In this document: piece by piece, positions 21,750-31,259 of the stretch
Layout of the letters: every line of letters begins with the position of its first letter
Numbering within the stretch: the first letter of the stretch is position 1
From: Symbiodinium natans
Taxonomy: Eukaryota > Sar > Dinophyceae > Suessiales > Symbiodiniaceae
Length of the DNA stretch: 64,000 bases
Assembly: GCA_905221605.1 (NCBI GenBank)
Contig: CAJNDS010001169.1
Location: forward strand, 744,001 to 808,000
Direction of reading: 5' to 3'
Notes under the pieces: model-generated
The model's input: the letters and a program-made list of their open reading frames with translations, nothing else
Told to the model about the DNA's origin: nothing
The model's database searches: none
Translations under genes and position numbers: made by a program

Positions 21750-22061
21750 TTGAACAAACCCCGCCCCCCAGTTCGCAAATCCGAAGTCACAAAGCGATGG
21801 CCCTTTAGATGGGAGGTGGTGGCCACCACGGACAGTTGCAGGAGAGAGTTTCCTCCCCAACGCCTCCCTAAAAACAGAAGGTGTAGCTATATTGTACTCT
21901 GGACTACACTCGGGAGAGTGGATGGTTTGCAGTGGGTCCGCCTTTCTGACAAGCAGAGCGCTTTGACATGGATTTTTGAGGCTTTAGCATTTTTGAAATT
22001 GCGGGACCAGGCAGAAGAAGGGGAGAGTTTTGAAACCCCAGAGCTGGAGCTAGGTCATTAG
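21750..22061 (+). CDS. 103-codon ORF, product unknown
   Basis: An uninterrupted ATG-to-TAG ORF with natural composition throughout: KSEVTKRWPFRWEVVATTDS near the start, SALTWIFEALAFLKLRDQAE and an acidic tail at the end. It lacks the GFRV-type text that marks heptamer translation. It may be one exon or several fused open segments. Confidence 0.4.
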   Translation: MNKPRPPVRKSEVTKRWPFRWEVVATTDSCRREFPPQRLPKNRRCSYIVLWTTLGRVDGLQWVRLSDKQSALTWIFEALAFLKLRDQAEEGESFETPELELGH

Positions 22062-22072
22062 GGGAAGCAGGC

Positions 22073-22201
22073 ATGGCAGGAGTAGCTTTCTGTGCCGGTG
22101 TCACTGCGGATGGATCGTGCACTCCGGCCATTGCTTGGCAGGTGGATGCAGCGATGCTTCATGGAGGCCGTTGGGTGCATAGCCTCATTCCGACAATCTA
22201 G
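22073..22201 (+). CDS. 42-codon ORF or terminal exon
   Basis: Reads VAFCAGVTADGSCTPAIAWQ and then GGRWVHSLIPTI to TAG at 22199. ATG at 22073 follows a possible acceptor AAGCAG. It is 11 bp downstream of the preceding stop, in another frame, so a splice or a separate small protein is needed. Confidence 0.35.
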   Translation: MAGVAFCAGVTADGSCTPAIAWQVDAAMLHGGRWVHSLIPTI

Positions 22202-22230
22202 ACGAACCCTGAGATGCTTGTGTACACACA

Positions 22231-22298
22231 CGGGTTTAGGGTTTAGGGTTTAGGGTTTAGGGTTTAGGGTTTAGGGTTTAGGGTTTAGGGTTTAGGGT
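22231..22298. repeat. TTTAGGG array, about nine perfect units
   Basis: Perfect GTTTAGG heptamers, far cleaner than most blocks here, ending 6 bp before the ATG at 22304. Confidence 0.9.
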
Positions 22299-22303
22299 AC
22301 ACG

Positions 22304-22582
22304 ATGAACCTCTTTGGGCTTGAGGGTTACGGCCTCAAGGAATTTCAGCTTTCGGTTGCTCTGGCAGCAATCGGGGTAGGCGGCTGCTGCGCACCGAAGG
22401 ATGGTGCGGTGCACGGTGCGGGAGCGTTTCTTTGGTTTGGGGGTGCGGAATTGGAGGTTTTAGGCTGACTTCGCACTGCTAAACCCCTGCAGAAAAGAAA
22501 CTGCTCCTTCAATAACCCGAGGGCGCATGTTCATTCCTAGGTTGCTGAGGCCTACATAGAAGAGTTTGCCACTTCATCTTGA
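22304..22582 (+). CDS. small two-exon candidate, product unknown
   Basis: From ATG 22304 the frame reads LFGLEGYGLKEFQLSVALAA, is open for 54 codons (TGA 22466) and is rich in small hydrophobic residues. A donor GTGCAC after about 22405 would join, in phase 0, the exon 22541-22582 (VAEAYIEEFATSS, TGA 22580) behind a good TTCATTCCTAG acceptor. Whether the ATG is the true start is unknown. Confidence 0.35.
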
Positions 22583-22744
22583 TGAGCAAGTTGACGACCA
22601 CAAAGATTAGGGCCCAAGACTGGCATCAAAGTGGGTTTCGGGTTCATGGCTTAGAGTTCAGGTGTGGGTGCGGGTTTCGGGCTTTCAGGGCTTTCAGGGC
22701 TGTCAGGGCTGTCAGGGGTTTGGGTACCGGACTCCGAGTTCTAG

Positions 22745-22907
22745 CAAGCAGCCCGCTCCGCGGCTGCCAGTGGATGCGACGAAGCAGCTCGAAACGCAAA
22801 AGAGTCCTACACTTATAGCTTTTCAGCTCATAGCTCTTAACAGGGCTCCGGGAAATACGTACCCGAGAGCCCTTAAAGGGATACGTGTGGGGTACAAAGT
22901 TCCCTAA
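22745..22907 (+). CDS. terminal exon candidate
   Basis: Acceptor GTTCTAG, then LPVDATKQLETQKSPTLIAF through GIRVGYKVP to TAA at 22905. Phase 2 entry. A related exon at about 22580-22630 reads CHFILMSKLTTTK. Confidence 0.35.
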
Positions 22908-23045
22908 TACCCCCACTAAGAACCAGTAGGTGAACAACTAAACCCCAACTCCGAAATCCTGAGCCGTCCACTATCAAATCAATACAAGATCGAGTTCACC
23001 CCCTCCCCCCACCCCCCTCCCCCCCCCCCCATCTCCACTTGCCAG

Positions 23046-23829
23046 GACTGGGTGTGACCTCGGAAGCCCTGCTTGCGGCGCGGCGAAACGAAGACAACCC
23101 CCGGGGGTAGAGGGCTTTAGGGCCTCTGCGGCCTTTGGGGCTTCAGGGCTGTGGGGCTTGGGGTTTAGGATCCAGGGCTTTAGGGTTTCGGGTTTAGATT
23201 TTTCTAGCTCCTTCAAAGTATGCTGGCCTGTACGCAGCACGCCAGAAGAAGTATCATAGGGTCTGGGACGATGAGTTTAAGGTTTCGGGCTCATATGGGC
23301 TTCAGGACTACATGACGCCAAAAGGCTCTGGATGCGGGGCCATGAGGCTTGGGTTCTGCTAGATGCTAGAGGTTTGGAGGTGCTGTGCTTGGCAATGTCA
23401 TATATGAGAACCCGAAGCCCTAAGCCCCTCGAAACCCGCAAACCCTGTTAAAACGTTGGGGTACACGCCCCCAAATGGGGGTTTCTGAAATTAGGGGTAC
23501 CTTATTGGGTCCTTATTAACAAGGGGATCCTACTATTTGGGGATCTACGTTGGGGTCCCCTACTTTCGTAAACCCCCACATACCCTGAACCATACCCTGG
23601 CTTTCAGGGACTGGGAATCCATCCGGCACAAGAAGCCCTCAAACCCAGAGAGAGAGAGAGGGAGAGACACAAGGCTTTCAAGGTGAGGGCTTCAGCCCTG
23701 CTATGTTTTACAAAAGATCCCGACAACCTTCGTCAGAAAATGGATCGCCGGCCACACTGGCACTGAGGCAGGCATTCCGGTTGTGACCAGCGGCATCTTA
23801 CTCATGGCCAGGGACTTGAAAGTCGACAG
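23046..23829 (+). CDS. multi-exon gene, product unknown
   Basis: 23046-23106 (GVTSEALLAARRNEDN; donor GTAGAG), 23208-23281 (SKYAGLYAARQKKYHRVWDD; acceptor TTTTTCTAG, donor GTTTCG) joining 23306-23346 (DYMTPKGSGCGAM; GC donor) in phase 0, 23608-23682 (GIHPAQEALKP then an Arg/Glu run; donor GTGAGG) joining 23717-23829 (TTFVRKWIAGHTGTEAGIPV, LLMARDLKVD; donor GTTTAC) in phase 0. An exon at about 23985-24010 after TTTTTCTAG could end it (LQRALCYLT, TGA). Not recognised. Confidence 0.48.
23460..23590. mobile_element. possible degraded fold-back element
   Basis: TGGGGGTTTCTGAAATTAGG (about 23480) pairs imperfectly with CCTACTTTCGTAAACCCCCA (about 23559-23578) in inverted orientation. It lies in an intron of the surrounding model. 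Similar GGGGGTTTC/GGGGTACC text occurs near 39650-39730. Confidence 0.4.
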
Positions 23830-24166
23830 GTTTACGGTTGGCTTGAGGGTCTTAGAATGTCCTGCTGTGGCATCGAGAATCATGGGGTGTAGAGGTTGGT
23901 GCAAAGCTCGCGCCCTTTGTGGCGCTGGTTGTGTCTTGTATTTTCCACTGTTGGGATGTCATCTTCTGACTTTTTCTAGGCTTCAAAGGGCCTTGTGCTA
24001 CCTTACGTGACACGTCCCGGCGCAAGTCCTCTGCATATTCGCCGGGAGGGCCTGGCCTGCATCTAGCCTCATGTACAGGCAGCGTGCACAAGCTCCTTGC
24101 CTCGTCTTTGGGCAGAAGGCTTATGGCTTAGGCTTATGAGCTTAGGGGGAGCATGTGAGCTACAAG

Positions 24167-24206
24167 GCCCACAAGGAGGGTCAACGTGCCAATGCGATGT
24201 GCCAAG
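24167..24206 (+). CDS. single small exon
   Basis: AHKEGQRANAMCQ between AG and a GA donor (phase 0/1). Short; gene membership unknown. Confidence 0.25.
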
Positions 24207-24364
24207 GATGCTGAGCGCAAACCCTGACCCCCAAAATTTGAAGTCCTCATAGCAAAGCCCTCAAAACCCTAAAACCTCAAGCTTAAACCCCAAAGTGCAT
24301 GAATCCTGGGTCTTGAGCTGCACGAACCGCAAAACCCTAAACCGCAAACCCCCAAATCCCAAAC

Positions 24365-24469
24365 TCAATTGCCGATTTCTAGTCATGCTCAGCTCAACTT
24401 TCTCTGCAAGTTTTTCTTCGCAAGTGCCAACCCCTCGCAACTGTCTCTCAGCCACAGACGCCCGCATGG
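24365..24469 (-). CDS. minus-strand exon
   Basis: Reads MRASVAERQLRGVGTCEEKL and AEKVELSMTRNRQL, a strongly helical, charged segment, to a GTTTGG donor. Acceptor CCCTCAG or an initiating ATG at 24465-24467. Confidence 0.4.
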
Positions 24470-24599
24470 CTGAGGGCTGAGGGCATTAGATGAGCATTGT
24501 ACAGCCAAACTAGGGAGATGATTTTAACCTCATGTGCTGAATGCAAACATCAGCTGGGTCACTGCCTACGGAACAAACCGACTCCAAGTTCATGTCACA

Positions 24600-24720
24600 C
24601 CCTAAACCCCAAACCCCAAACCCTAAACCCCAAACCCTAAACTCCGAACCCCGAACCCCTAACCCCTAAACCCCAAACCCTAAACCCCTAACCCCAAACC
24701 CCAAACCCCTAACCCCAATC
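24600..24720. repeat. CCCTAAA/CCCCAAA array
   Basis: Dense CCCTAAA and CCCCAAA heptamers, paired with an opposite TTTAGGG block at 24818-24852. Confidence 0.9.
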
Positions 24721-24724
24721 AAAG

Positions 24725-24817
24725 CTGAGCCCAGCCTCATCAGGATCAGCGCTACTGGGCCGCCAGGATCCACGACTTGGGCTCCGGCTGCGAGGTTTGT
24801 CCCACCTGCCGTTGAGG
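24725..24817 (+). CDS. exon exactly framed by inverted arrays
   Basis: Starts after AATCAAAG at the end of the CCCTAAA array and stops at the donor GTTTTAGGG of the TTTAGGG array. Two frames are open: LIRISATGPPGSTTWAPAAR (fits the whole span, phase 1/1) and DQRYWAARIHDLGSGCEVCP (starting at 24750, then a stop). I prefer the first. Confidence 0.4.
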
Positions 24818-25284
24818 GTTTTAGGGTTTAGGGTTTAGGGTTTAGGGTTTCTGGGAGTTATGTTATCATCACTCTTAAGTCATATCAGTATATGTTATGG
24901 TCGTATTAGTAGAGCCTGGAGTTCAGGGGTTAAGGGCTTCGGGACAGTGGGAATCTAGCGAGGGAAGGTTAGGGCTTTTGATAGAGTTCAGGGCGTGGGG
25001 ATGTTGAGGGTTTCATGGCTTCGGGGCTCACAGAGTTACGGGTGTGAGAGCTGAAAGTTGAAGGGCCCAAGTTGAACCCTAGAATCGAACAGTGTGGCTG
25101 AGGGCTTCAGGGCCGAACCATGGGAAGTGAGCGGTTCGGGGCTGTGGGAAACAGCCCTGAACCCCCGATTTAGAGTTGCAAAAGGTTTCAAAAGCCCACA
25201 CATTCGCTTACACCCTGAGCCCTCAAGTCCCTAAACCCCAAAATCCCAAAGCCTCAAACCCTAACCACAACCGCGGCTCGCCAG

Positions 25285-25420
25285 CTCAAGATGCGTTGTG
25301 GCCCCTTACCGACCCATGGCCCCAATGGCCGACAGGGCGGATGCCGCCGAGGACCGGATGTCGGTTCGGGGTGAAGGCGTCGTTTTCGCCCTATTAACCC
25401 AACATGAGAAGCCCTTTTAG
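25285..25420 (+). CDS. terminal exon candidate
   Basis: After acceptor CTCGCCAG: VVAPYRPMAPMADRADAAED then MSVRGEGVVFALLTQHEKPF to TAG at 25418. A second frame is open in the first half. Confidence 0.35.
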
Positions 25421-25545
25421 GGAAGAGAGGGCGCTGAGGGAGAACCTGTGGCCAAGGGCCAGTCTCATCAAGGGTTAGAACAACCGCCACGTGTACACGC
25501 ATAAACCTCGAAACTTTAAAGCTCTAAGCAGCAAGAACTGGCCAG

Positions 25546-25734
25546 GAAGAGGACGTGTCCTTTGAGGTGAGCTTGATGACCCTCCATCGCATCGAGAGGT
25601 TCTTTACCAGAACCGCAGTGTGTATTCTGCACACTACCGGCTACCTCCATAGCGCTCCACTCCCGGAGGTTGATGGTCATGTAGCGAGGGCGACAATGCA
25701 CCGCCCTGGTCTCCCAGGCCGCACACTCCCTTAA
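25546..25734 (+). CDS. 63-codon exon to stop, product unknown
   Basis: Acceptor CTGGCCAG, open frame EEDVSFEVSLMTLHRIERFF through VARATMHRPGLPGRTLP to TAA at 25732. A canonical donor GTGAGC at 25567 is an alternative end after seven codons. Confidence 0.38.
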   Translation, partial: EEDVSFEVSLMTLHRIERFFTRTAVCILHTTGYLHSAPLPEVDGHVARATMHRPGLPGRTLP

Positions 25735-25841
25735 AGGCAGCTTAAAGGGTTCTATAGGAGGATATATCTAAAGAGTCCTAGAGAGGGGATATGCTCCTTT
25801 AAAGGGTTCTAGGGGGGGGGATGTACAGTGGTGCCCTTAAG

Positions 25842-25952
25842 GAATGGCAACAGCGCAACGATCATCTGCCGACCAGCTGACAAGCTGCAAAGCCTCCGGC
25901 GCCAGATCAGCGAAGCCCTGGAGGAGCCAGCAGGGCTTTTGGAGGGCTCCAG
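25842..25952 (+). CDS. exon with helical segment
   Basis: CRPADKLQSLRRQISEALEE and PAGLLEGS between acceptor CCTTAAG and a GA donor beside a TTTAGGG block. One other frame is also open. Confidence 0.35.
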
Positions 25953-26328
25953 GAATTTTAGGGTTCAGGGTTTAGGGTTTAGGGTCTAGGGTTTAGTAAT
26001 TTAGGGTTTAGGGATTGTTTGGGGAGGTTTCGACATCGTTTTTTTGCGGTTTTGTTTTTTTTTTGTTGCTGTGTGTTTCGTTTTCGGATTGATGTTGACG
26101 CTCTCAAGCTGGATCCGATTCTATTTTAGCCGACAAATATATCAGTGGGTTTTTAGATGATTAATGGGGGTTGCCGGGGGTGGGGTGGAGGGGGGGGGGG
26201 TGTGTGTTTTATTGAAGGCTTGTGCTTGGGTTGTTGTTATTTGGTTTAAGGTTCAGCCATAACCCTGATCCCCAAGCCCCAAACCCCAAACCGATTTGGG
26301 CTCTAAACCCTATACTCCAAAACTTCAG

Positions 26329-27971
26329 AGCTGTGGGCTTGGGTGGCAGGGAGTGGGCAGCCGCAGCCCCCTGTGCTACTTCCGAAGCACGCAAGAGACG
26401 CCGGAGCTGCTGGCAGGTGGGCTGTCGGATGATCGGTCTTCAGGCGGTGAAGGTTGGGGTTCATTGAACCCTCGACCCCTAGCCGCCGCCCTACCCCCAG
26501 CCCCCGACCAAGATTATTCAGGATCCCCGAAATACCCCAAAATTGTTTGGGGGGCAGGCCCCTGGATACTGAAGCGAGTCCAACAATCAACCCCAAACCC
26601 CAAACCCCACCCCAAAACCCCTTGAATCTGGATTCCCCTGCAGGCCACACGCCTGCCTCCGAGGTGGCAGGGTCGGAGGTCCGCGTAGTGGTGCAGGCGC
26701 CCCTGGGTTGGGGCTCATCGGGTCTAGGTTTCAGGGTTTAGGGTTTTCGGGTTAGAGTTTAGAGTTTAGAGTTTAGAGTTTAGGGCTTATGAGGGTTATA
26801 GGGCTATTTCGGGTTTAGGGCGTATAGGGTGTGCAGGGCGTATAGTGTAGGGAAAACCATGTTTTGGTGCTTAGAGAGCCTGTGGGGCTGATGGGTTCTC
26901 GGATGCGGGGCTTATAGTTCAGGATTTATCAACCTTTAAGGTTTAGGGTTTAGGGTTTAGGGTTTAAGGGTTTAAGGGTTTAAGGGTTTAGGGTTTAGGG
27001 TTTACGGTTCAGGGTTTAGGGTTTAGGGTTTAGGGTTTTAGGGTTTAAGGGTTTAGGGTTTAGGGTTCGAGGGTTCAAGGGCAGAATGCGGCCTAGAGGG
27101 GCTTGTAGGATCGGGCTCTGAAGGCCCGGACATGGTTTATGTAGGCCTAAACTTTGCACCCTAAACCCTAAACCCTAACCCCTAACCCCTAAACCCCTAA
27201 ACCCTACACCCTAAACCCTAAACCCTAAACCCTAAACCCTAAACCCTAAACCCTAAACCCTAAACCCTAAACCCTAAACCCCAAACCCCAAACCCCAAAC
27301 CCCAAACCCCAAACCCCAAACCCCAAACCCCAAACCCTTCATTCAGGGCCCGTAACTCTTTTGCCTGTCCGAAGGCGGGGCCGACCTGGTGCAGTGAGAA
27401 GTGCTTCCGGCGGGCGGCTTCCTTCAACGAGCTTCCAGGAGACTCTGACAGCCAGAGCGAGCTGCGGTTTAGGGTTTAGGGGTTTCGGGTTTTAGGGTTG
27501 AGGGTTTAGGGTTTAGGGTTGAGGGTTTAGGGTTTAGGGTTGAGGGTTTAGGGTTTACGGTTCGGGGTACCCCCCCCCCCCCCGCTACCCCACGTTTGGC
27601 GGGTGGAGTCCTGCTGGCTTGGTCTTCTGGGATGCGCATGTAGATCCAGGTCTGGCTTTGCAGTTTCGGCGCTTCGTATCTTGTGCATGGCTTAGGTTTC
27701 AGGGCTTGCGCACCTGTTTGCAGGCATTGGCTGCTAACCTGTCCATCTATCAATGCCTTGTCTGCTGGAGCCCAGCGCTCATCTGCTCATTCGCCTGGCA
27801 GGCTACCTGGATGATCAGTGGGAGGAGGAGCGCCTTCGCTTCTTCGGCAGCGGTGTTTTTGAGCTGCACCGCCACTTTCATTCGAACCACTGTGGCATGC
27901 CGGAAGAAGACTGCTTAGAAGCTTGGCTCATGGCTGCACGCGCTTGGGGCACTTGGAGTTCCAGTAGCTGA
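26329..27971 (+). CDS. four-exon gene with stop, product unknown
   Basis: 26329-26416 (SPLCYFRSTQETPELLA; acceptor ACTTCAG, donor GTGGGC) joins 26644 to about 26700 (HTPASEVAGSEVRVVVQAPL) in phase 1. 27347-27466 (NSFACPKAGPTWCSEKCFRR; ASFNELPGDSDSQSEL) is bounded by a CCCCAAA array and a GTTTAGGG donor and joins 27776-27971 (LLIRLAGYLDDQWEEERLRF ... MAARAWGTWSSSS) in phase 2, ending TGA. The long intron 26722-27346 holds TTTAGGG arrays in its 5' part and CCCTAAA/CCCCAAA arrays in its 3' part. Not recognised; Cys-containing middle, helical acidic C-terminus. Confidence 0.55.
26938..27068. repeat. TTTAGGG array inside intron
   Basis: TTTAGGG units with a few one-base insertions; partner of the reverse array at 27150-27340 in the same intron. 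Confidence 0.9.
27150..27340. repeat. CCCTAAA then CCCCAAA array at intron 3' end
   Basis: About 27 units; the last eight or so are CCCCAAA. It ends 6 bp before the acceptor TTCAG of the exon at 27347. Confidence 0.9.
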
Positions 27972-28265
27972 CGGCGGACGAGCTGACAAACAACGGCCAA
28001 TAACCCAACCACTCGTTCAATACCTCATGACAAACCGATTGAGGTCCTTTGCTTCAGTTTTTTCTCCATCGAGAAATGCATCCGTTTTCATCATTGCAAC
28101 CGCGAGCCGCGCGAAACTTCACTACGCTCACCTATCCCCAAGCCCTATAAATCCTAAACCCTGAACCCTAAACCCGATAAAGCACGATAAAGCCCAAACC
28201 CTAAATCCCATACAGCCTCTATGAACCTCAACCCTGTGCACGCTACAAAGGAAAGGGAGAACTAC

Positions 28266-28358
28266 CTTGTAGCGACTGGGGAGTGGCAGCTGGACGGTGA
28301 CGAGGACGTGCTCCTCATAGGTATGCAGATGCTCGTCTGACTCTGAGGGTAGTTTCAT
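28266..28358 (-). CDS. first exon of a minus-strand gene
   Basis: ATG at 28358-28356 with an in-frame TAA just upstream, then KLPSESDEHLHTYEEHVLVT and VQLPLPSRYK, 31 codons to donor GTAGTT. A possible later exon lies at about 28122-28054 (FRAARGCNDENGCISRW). Product not recognised. Confidence 0.45.
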
Positions 28359-28795
28359 GGGCCCTTAATATGGTCCCTGACCTTCTTGAAAGGGTTCTGA
28401 TGTATGCGCCCTTGATTTGTATAGGGTAGATAAGGGGCATTTCAAAGACCATGTAACTACCCTAGGATCAGAGACTTTCCGTAGGCCATGGGGCTTAAAG
28501 GGCTTTTTGAGCTTATAGGGTGTTTAGATTTTAGGATGTAGGCGCGCCACAGACTTCCCACCCCAACCACCGAAACCCTAAACTCAATCAACGAAACCAC
28601 CGATACTCTCCTGCCCTGGCCCACCCTCGGAGGACTTTGGGGTTTAAGGTTGTTAGGGCTGACTACTTATCCCAAACACTGCAAACCAGCACAGTTGTTG
28701 CTTCCTCAACCGACGTCAACATATTGCCTTCATTCTGTAAACTAGCTGATGAACATCGTAATTGGTACACTGCGTGTCAAATACGGCTTCGCAAG

Positions 28796-29746
28796 GGCCT
28801 CGGTGAAAGAAAAACCCTGCACCCGCAGCAAGGAAAATCTGCGGCCGCCAACGAGGTCAAACCGTCACCAAGAGCTTCAGGCGACCCGACAGCCTAAACC
28901 CTGCCCACCGGGCGTACCTTATACCCCAAAGTGATGCAGAGCCCAAGGCCTGGCGGTACACCGTTTGGCGCTGAAGTACTTTCAAGGCTTCAGGGTTTTA
29001 GGATTTAGAGGGCGTTGAGCGTTCATAGGGTTTACCGGGCTCTGGGGCTGAGTGGTCGGGTGTTTTGGATTGAGGCCTTCGAGCATCCATACATACTGCA
29101 AGGTCGGCCCTGCCCGAACTCGTTCTGTGCCCCTAACCCTAAACCCTAAACCCTGAACCCTAAACCCTAATTCCCAAAACCCTAAACCCTAAACCCTAAA
29201 CCCTAAACCCTAAAGGGGGCCGACCCCGAGCAGCCGACGCTTTGTTGTCGGCTCGAAGCCAGGCGAAGGTGTTGGAAGAGGGACCTCCTCTACTCGCCCA
29301 GCTGGACCACTCGAATTTGGTGGCTGGATTTGAGGTTTTGGGTTTGGCCTGAGGGCGGAGAGGGGGGTAGTGGGGCTGAGGGTTTGGAGTTTTGGGACTT
29401 TGGACGCTTTTGTGCCCCAACTGACAACTGGTTTTGGGATTTGGGCCGGGGGGGGCGGGGGGGGTGAAGGGCGAAGGGTTTGGGGTCTTTAGGGCTATTT
29501 ATAGGGTTTCCGGGCGCTTTTTGTTTGTGTAAGTTTCAGGTTTCGGGGTTGAACCGGGGATTCGGGCTCTGAAGCCCGGTGAGGACCCCAAAGGCCGCCT
29601 ACTTCAAGATTCACATGAAGGTAAAGAGGAACCCTTACGACAAGGGAACCTGCCTGAGGGCTGTTTTTTGGGACGGATATGTTGAGCCAGTGTGTAGTTC
29701 ACAAAGTTTGGCGGGAGATGGAAGGCGAATAGCGGTGGAGGTCTGA
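28796..29746 (+). CDS. five-exon gene 3' part, phase-consistent, product unknown
   Basis: 28796-28855 (SVKEKPCTRSKENLRPPT; donor GTCAAA), 28932-28962 (DAEPKAWRYT; donor GTTTGG), 29075-29102 (AFEHPYILQ; donor GTCGGC), 29231-29334 (LLSARSQAKVLEEGPPLLAQ, LDHSNLVAGFE; donor GTTTTG) and 29594-29746 (AYFKIHMKVKRNPYDKGTCL; TGA at 29744). Junction phases 2, 0, 1 and 0 all agree. Fragments resemble protein-kinase text (LDHSNLV, AFEHPYI), but the order is wrong for one kinase domain. NPYDKG recalls the C-terminal motif of DHHC acyltransferases without the DHHC itself. I leave it unnamed. Confidence 0.52.
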
Positions 29747-29835
29747 GGACAGCATCTGCTTGCTGGGGGTGGGGGCATGAGGTATACAGGCTGTATGTAG
29801 CGTTCGGGTGTGGGGTTCAGATGCCAAACAACATC

Positions 29836-30369
29836 CTACTCTTCGGAGAATGGTGCGACTGATCTTTGAGTGCTATTCACTATTCGCAAGAGCTTACATG
29901 TGGGCCAACTCCCATTTACCATGCACCCTTCAAGACCCCGAGGTGCGTCCTGGAACCATAACTTGAGCCCTAAATGAAGCTTTGCAAGCATGGGCTAGAA
30001 GCGACCCTACCTTTTTTGCTACTTCAGCGACAAACACACAACTACCCCACGAACCTCCAAAGTGCCCGCAACCACAGAAGTTCGGCAGGATCGTGACATC
30101 CATTGGGACGGATGGCGAGGCACGGGGATCGAGGCTGTAAAGAGGTAGGGTAGGGGGGGGGGGGTGGAGCCACAAAGCAAGATCCCTGAACCCACCAGGT
30201 CGTTCCGGAGTACTACCGCAGCAGCGTTGAATGCATCGACCGCAACGTAATGCGTGAGCAAGTGGACTGGTAAATGCCGGCTCGCGGGCTCTGAAATCGG
30301 AATTGGTTTGGCGGCACCATGGCAATCTCTGAAGTGACGCTTTGGGTCTCTTAACGCAGCTTGGAAGCC
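29836..30369 (-). CDS. three-exon gene 3' part, product unknown
   Basis: 30369-30196 (FQAALRDPKRHFRDCHGAAK, LPVHLLTHYVAVDAFNAAAV; donor GTGGGT) joins 30134-30055 (CLAIRPNGCHDPAELLWLRA; acceptor CTCTTTACAG, donor GTTCGT) in phase 0. A last exon 29994-29836 (MLAKLHLGLKLWFQDAPRGL, STQRSVAPFSEE) ends TAG, but its entry phase needs one more microexon. The 174-nt exon is the longest clean one nearby. Not recognised. Confidence 0.5.
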
Positions 30370-30595
30370 CTTGAGCACTATACCTACGCATAAGTCAGGC
30401 CTGTCTAGCCCCTACAAGTGCTGTCAGGACCGTGGTGCATGGATTTAAACGCCCGGCCAGCAAGCGCGGGCTTAGAGGCCTTTCCTGGCCAACGTGCTTC
30501 CCACATCACAGGGAACCTTGATCGTTCTTTTTTTTTTCCGTGCCGGAGGTCATGCAGAGCTTAGGTTGATTGCGTTGCTTTGTGCCTCTGTGCAG

Positions 30596-30792
30596 ATGCT
30601 GTGGAGGCTGCAAGCGCTGTTAAGCGGTCAACGCGGAACCTGCAAAACAAGTCTGGCCCGCGGCTGTTCTCATGGCTTTCATGGCATTCTTAGGGAGGAC
30701 ACCAGTAGCATCGGGCAGAAACGCACATCTGCTTCAGAAGCAACACAAGAAACTGCAATCCAGGGCTCGTATCACCTGACATCCATGTGCAG
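30596..30792 (+). CDS. 197-nt exon with consensus GTAAGT donor
   Basis: Pyrimidine-rich acceptor GCCTCTGTGCAG and donor GTAAGT. The frame open to the donor reads LWRLQALLSGQRGTCKTSLA and RTSASEATQETAIQGSYHLT. A second frame (AVEAASAVKRSTRNLQNKSG) looks equally natural but stops early. Confidence 0.4.
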
Positions 30793-30824
30793 GTAAGTGG
30801 ATCGCCACTCATGGCCTTGTTGTC

Positions 30825-30997
30825 TACTATAGGGGTACAATATAGTTGCAAGGGACCATACGGGAATATTCTTAGTAATTAGGCGTAAAATATGCAAAGG
30901 GACCACAAGGGAATATTATTAGTAATTAGGGGTATAATATATATTTCAAAGGGACCATAAGGGAATACTGTTAGCAATTATTCCGACCCCCATAGTA
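30825..30997. mobile_element. TA-flanked element with three internal direct repeats
   Basis: Ends CTATAGGGGT and ACCCCCATAG flanked by TA. Inside are three copies of a unit with GGGACCATAAGGGAATA, TTAGTAATTAGGGGTATAAT and similar text. Related pieces at 12400-12460 and 37640-37770 make a dispersed family. No ORF. Confidence 0.6.
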
Positions 30998-31033
30998 GCA
31001 CCTTTGCTGCCATCTGCGCCTGGGTCATGCCAG

Positions 31034-31093
31034 GGTGTGCCAGTGAACTACCTGCTCAAGCCCGCCCTGGGCCTCTCGGGAGCTCATACGTAG
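31034..31093 (+). CDS. small exon or C-terminus
   Basis: VPVNYLLKPALGLSGAHT after acceptor CATGCCAG, just downstream of the fold-back element; TAG at 31091 or donor GTAGGG at 31090. Confidence 0.35.
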   Translation, partial: GVPVNYLLKPALGLSGAHT

Positions 31094-31109
31094 GGCTTAT
31101 TAGGGTAGT

Positions 31110-31188
31110 TTAGGGTAGTTTAGGGTTTAGGGTTTAGGGTTTAGGGTTTAGGGTTTAGGGTTTAGGGTTTAGGGTTTAGGGTTTAGGG
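31110..31188. repeat. TTTAGGG array
   Basis: Eleven or so units; the copies from about 31128 are perfect. Confidence 0.9.
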
Positions 31189-31222
31189 GTAAAAAAGTCC
31201 TGCTACGCGAGTCTTCAATTAG

Positions 31223-31259
31223 CTCAAAGTTGAAGGCGTGGGCGCGTTCCTCCGGGCTG
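31223..31259 (+). CDS. small exon
   Basis: LKVEGVGAFLRA between TTCAATTAG and donor GTCAAC; another frame (KLKAWARSSGL) is open too. Confidence 0.25.

Noticed and set aside
29075-29334. Protein kinase domain (LDHSNLV, AFEHPYI)
   Set aside because: Fragments occur in the wrong order for one domain, and no GxGxxG, HRD or DFG was found nearby.
29594-29746. DHHC palmitoyltransferase
   Set aside because: Only NPYDKG resembles the family; no DHHC cysteine-rich domain was found around it.
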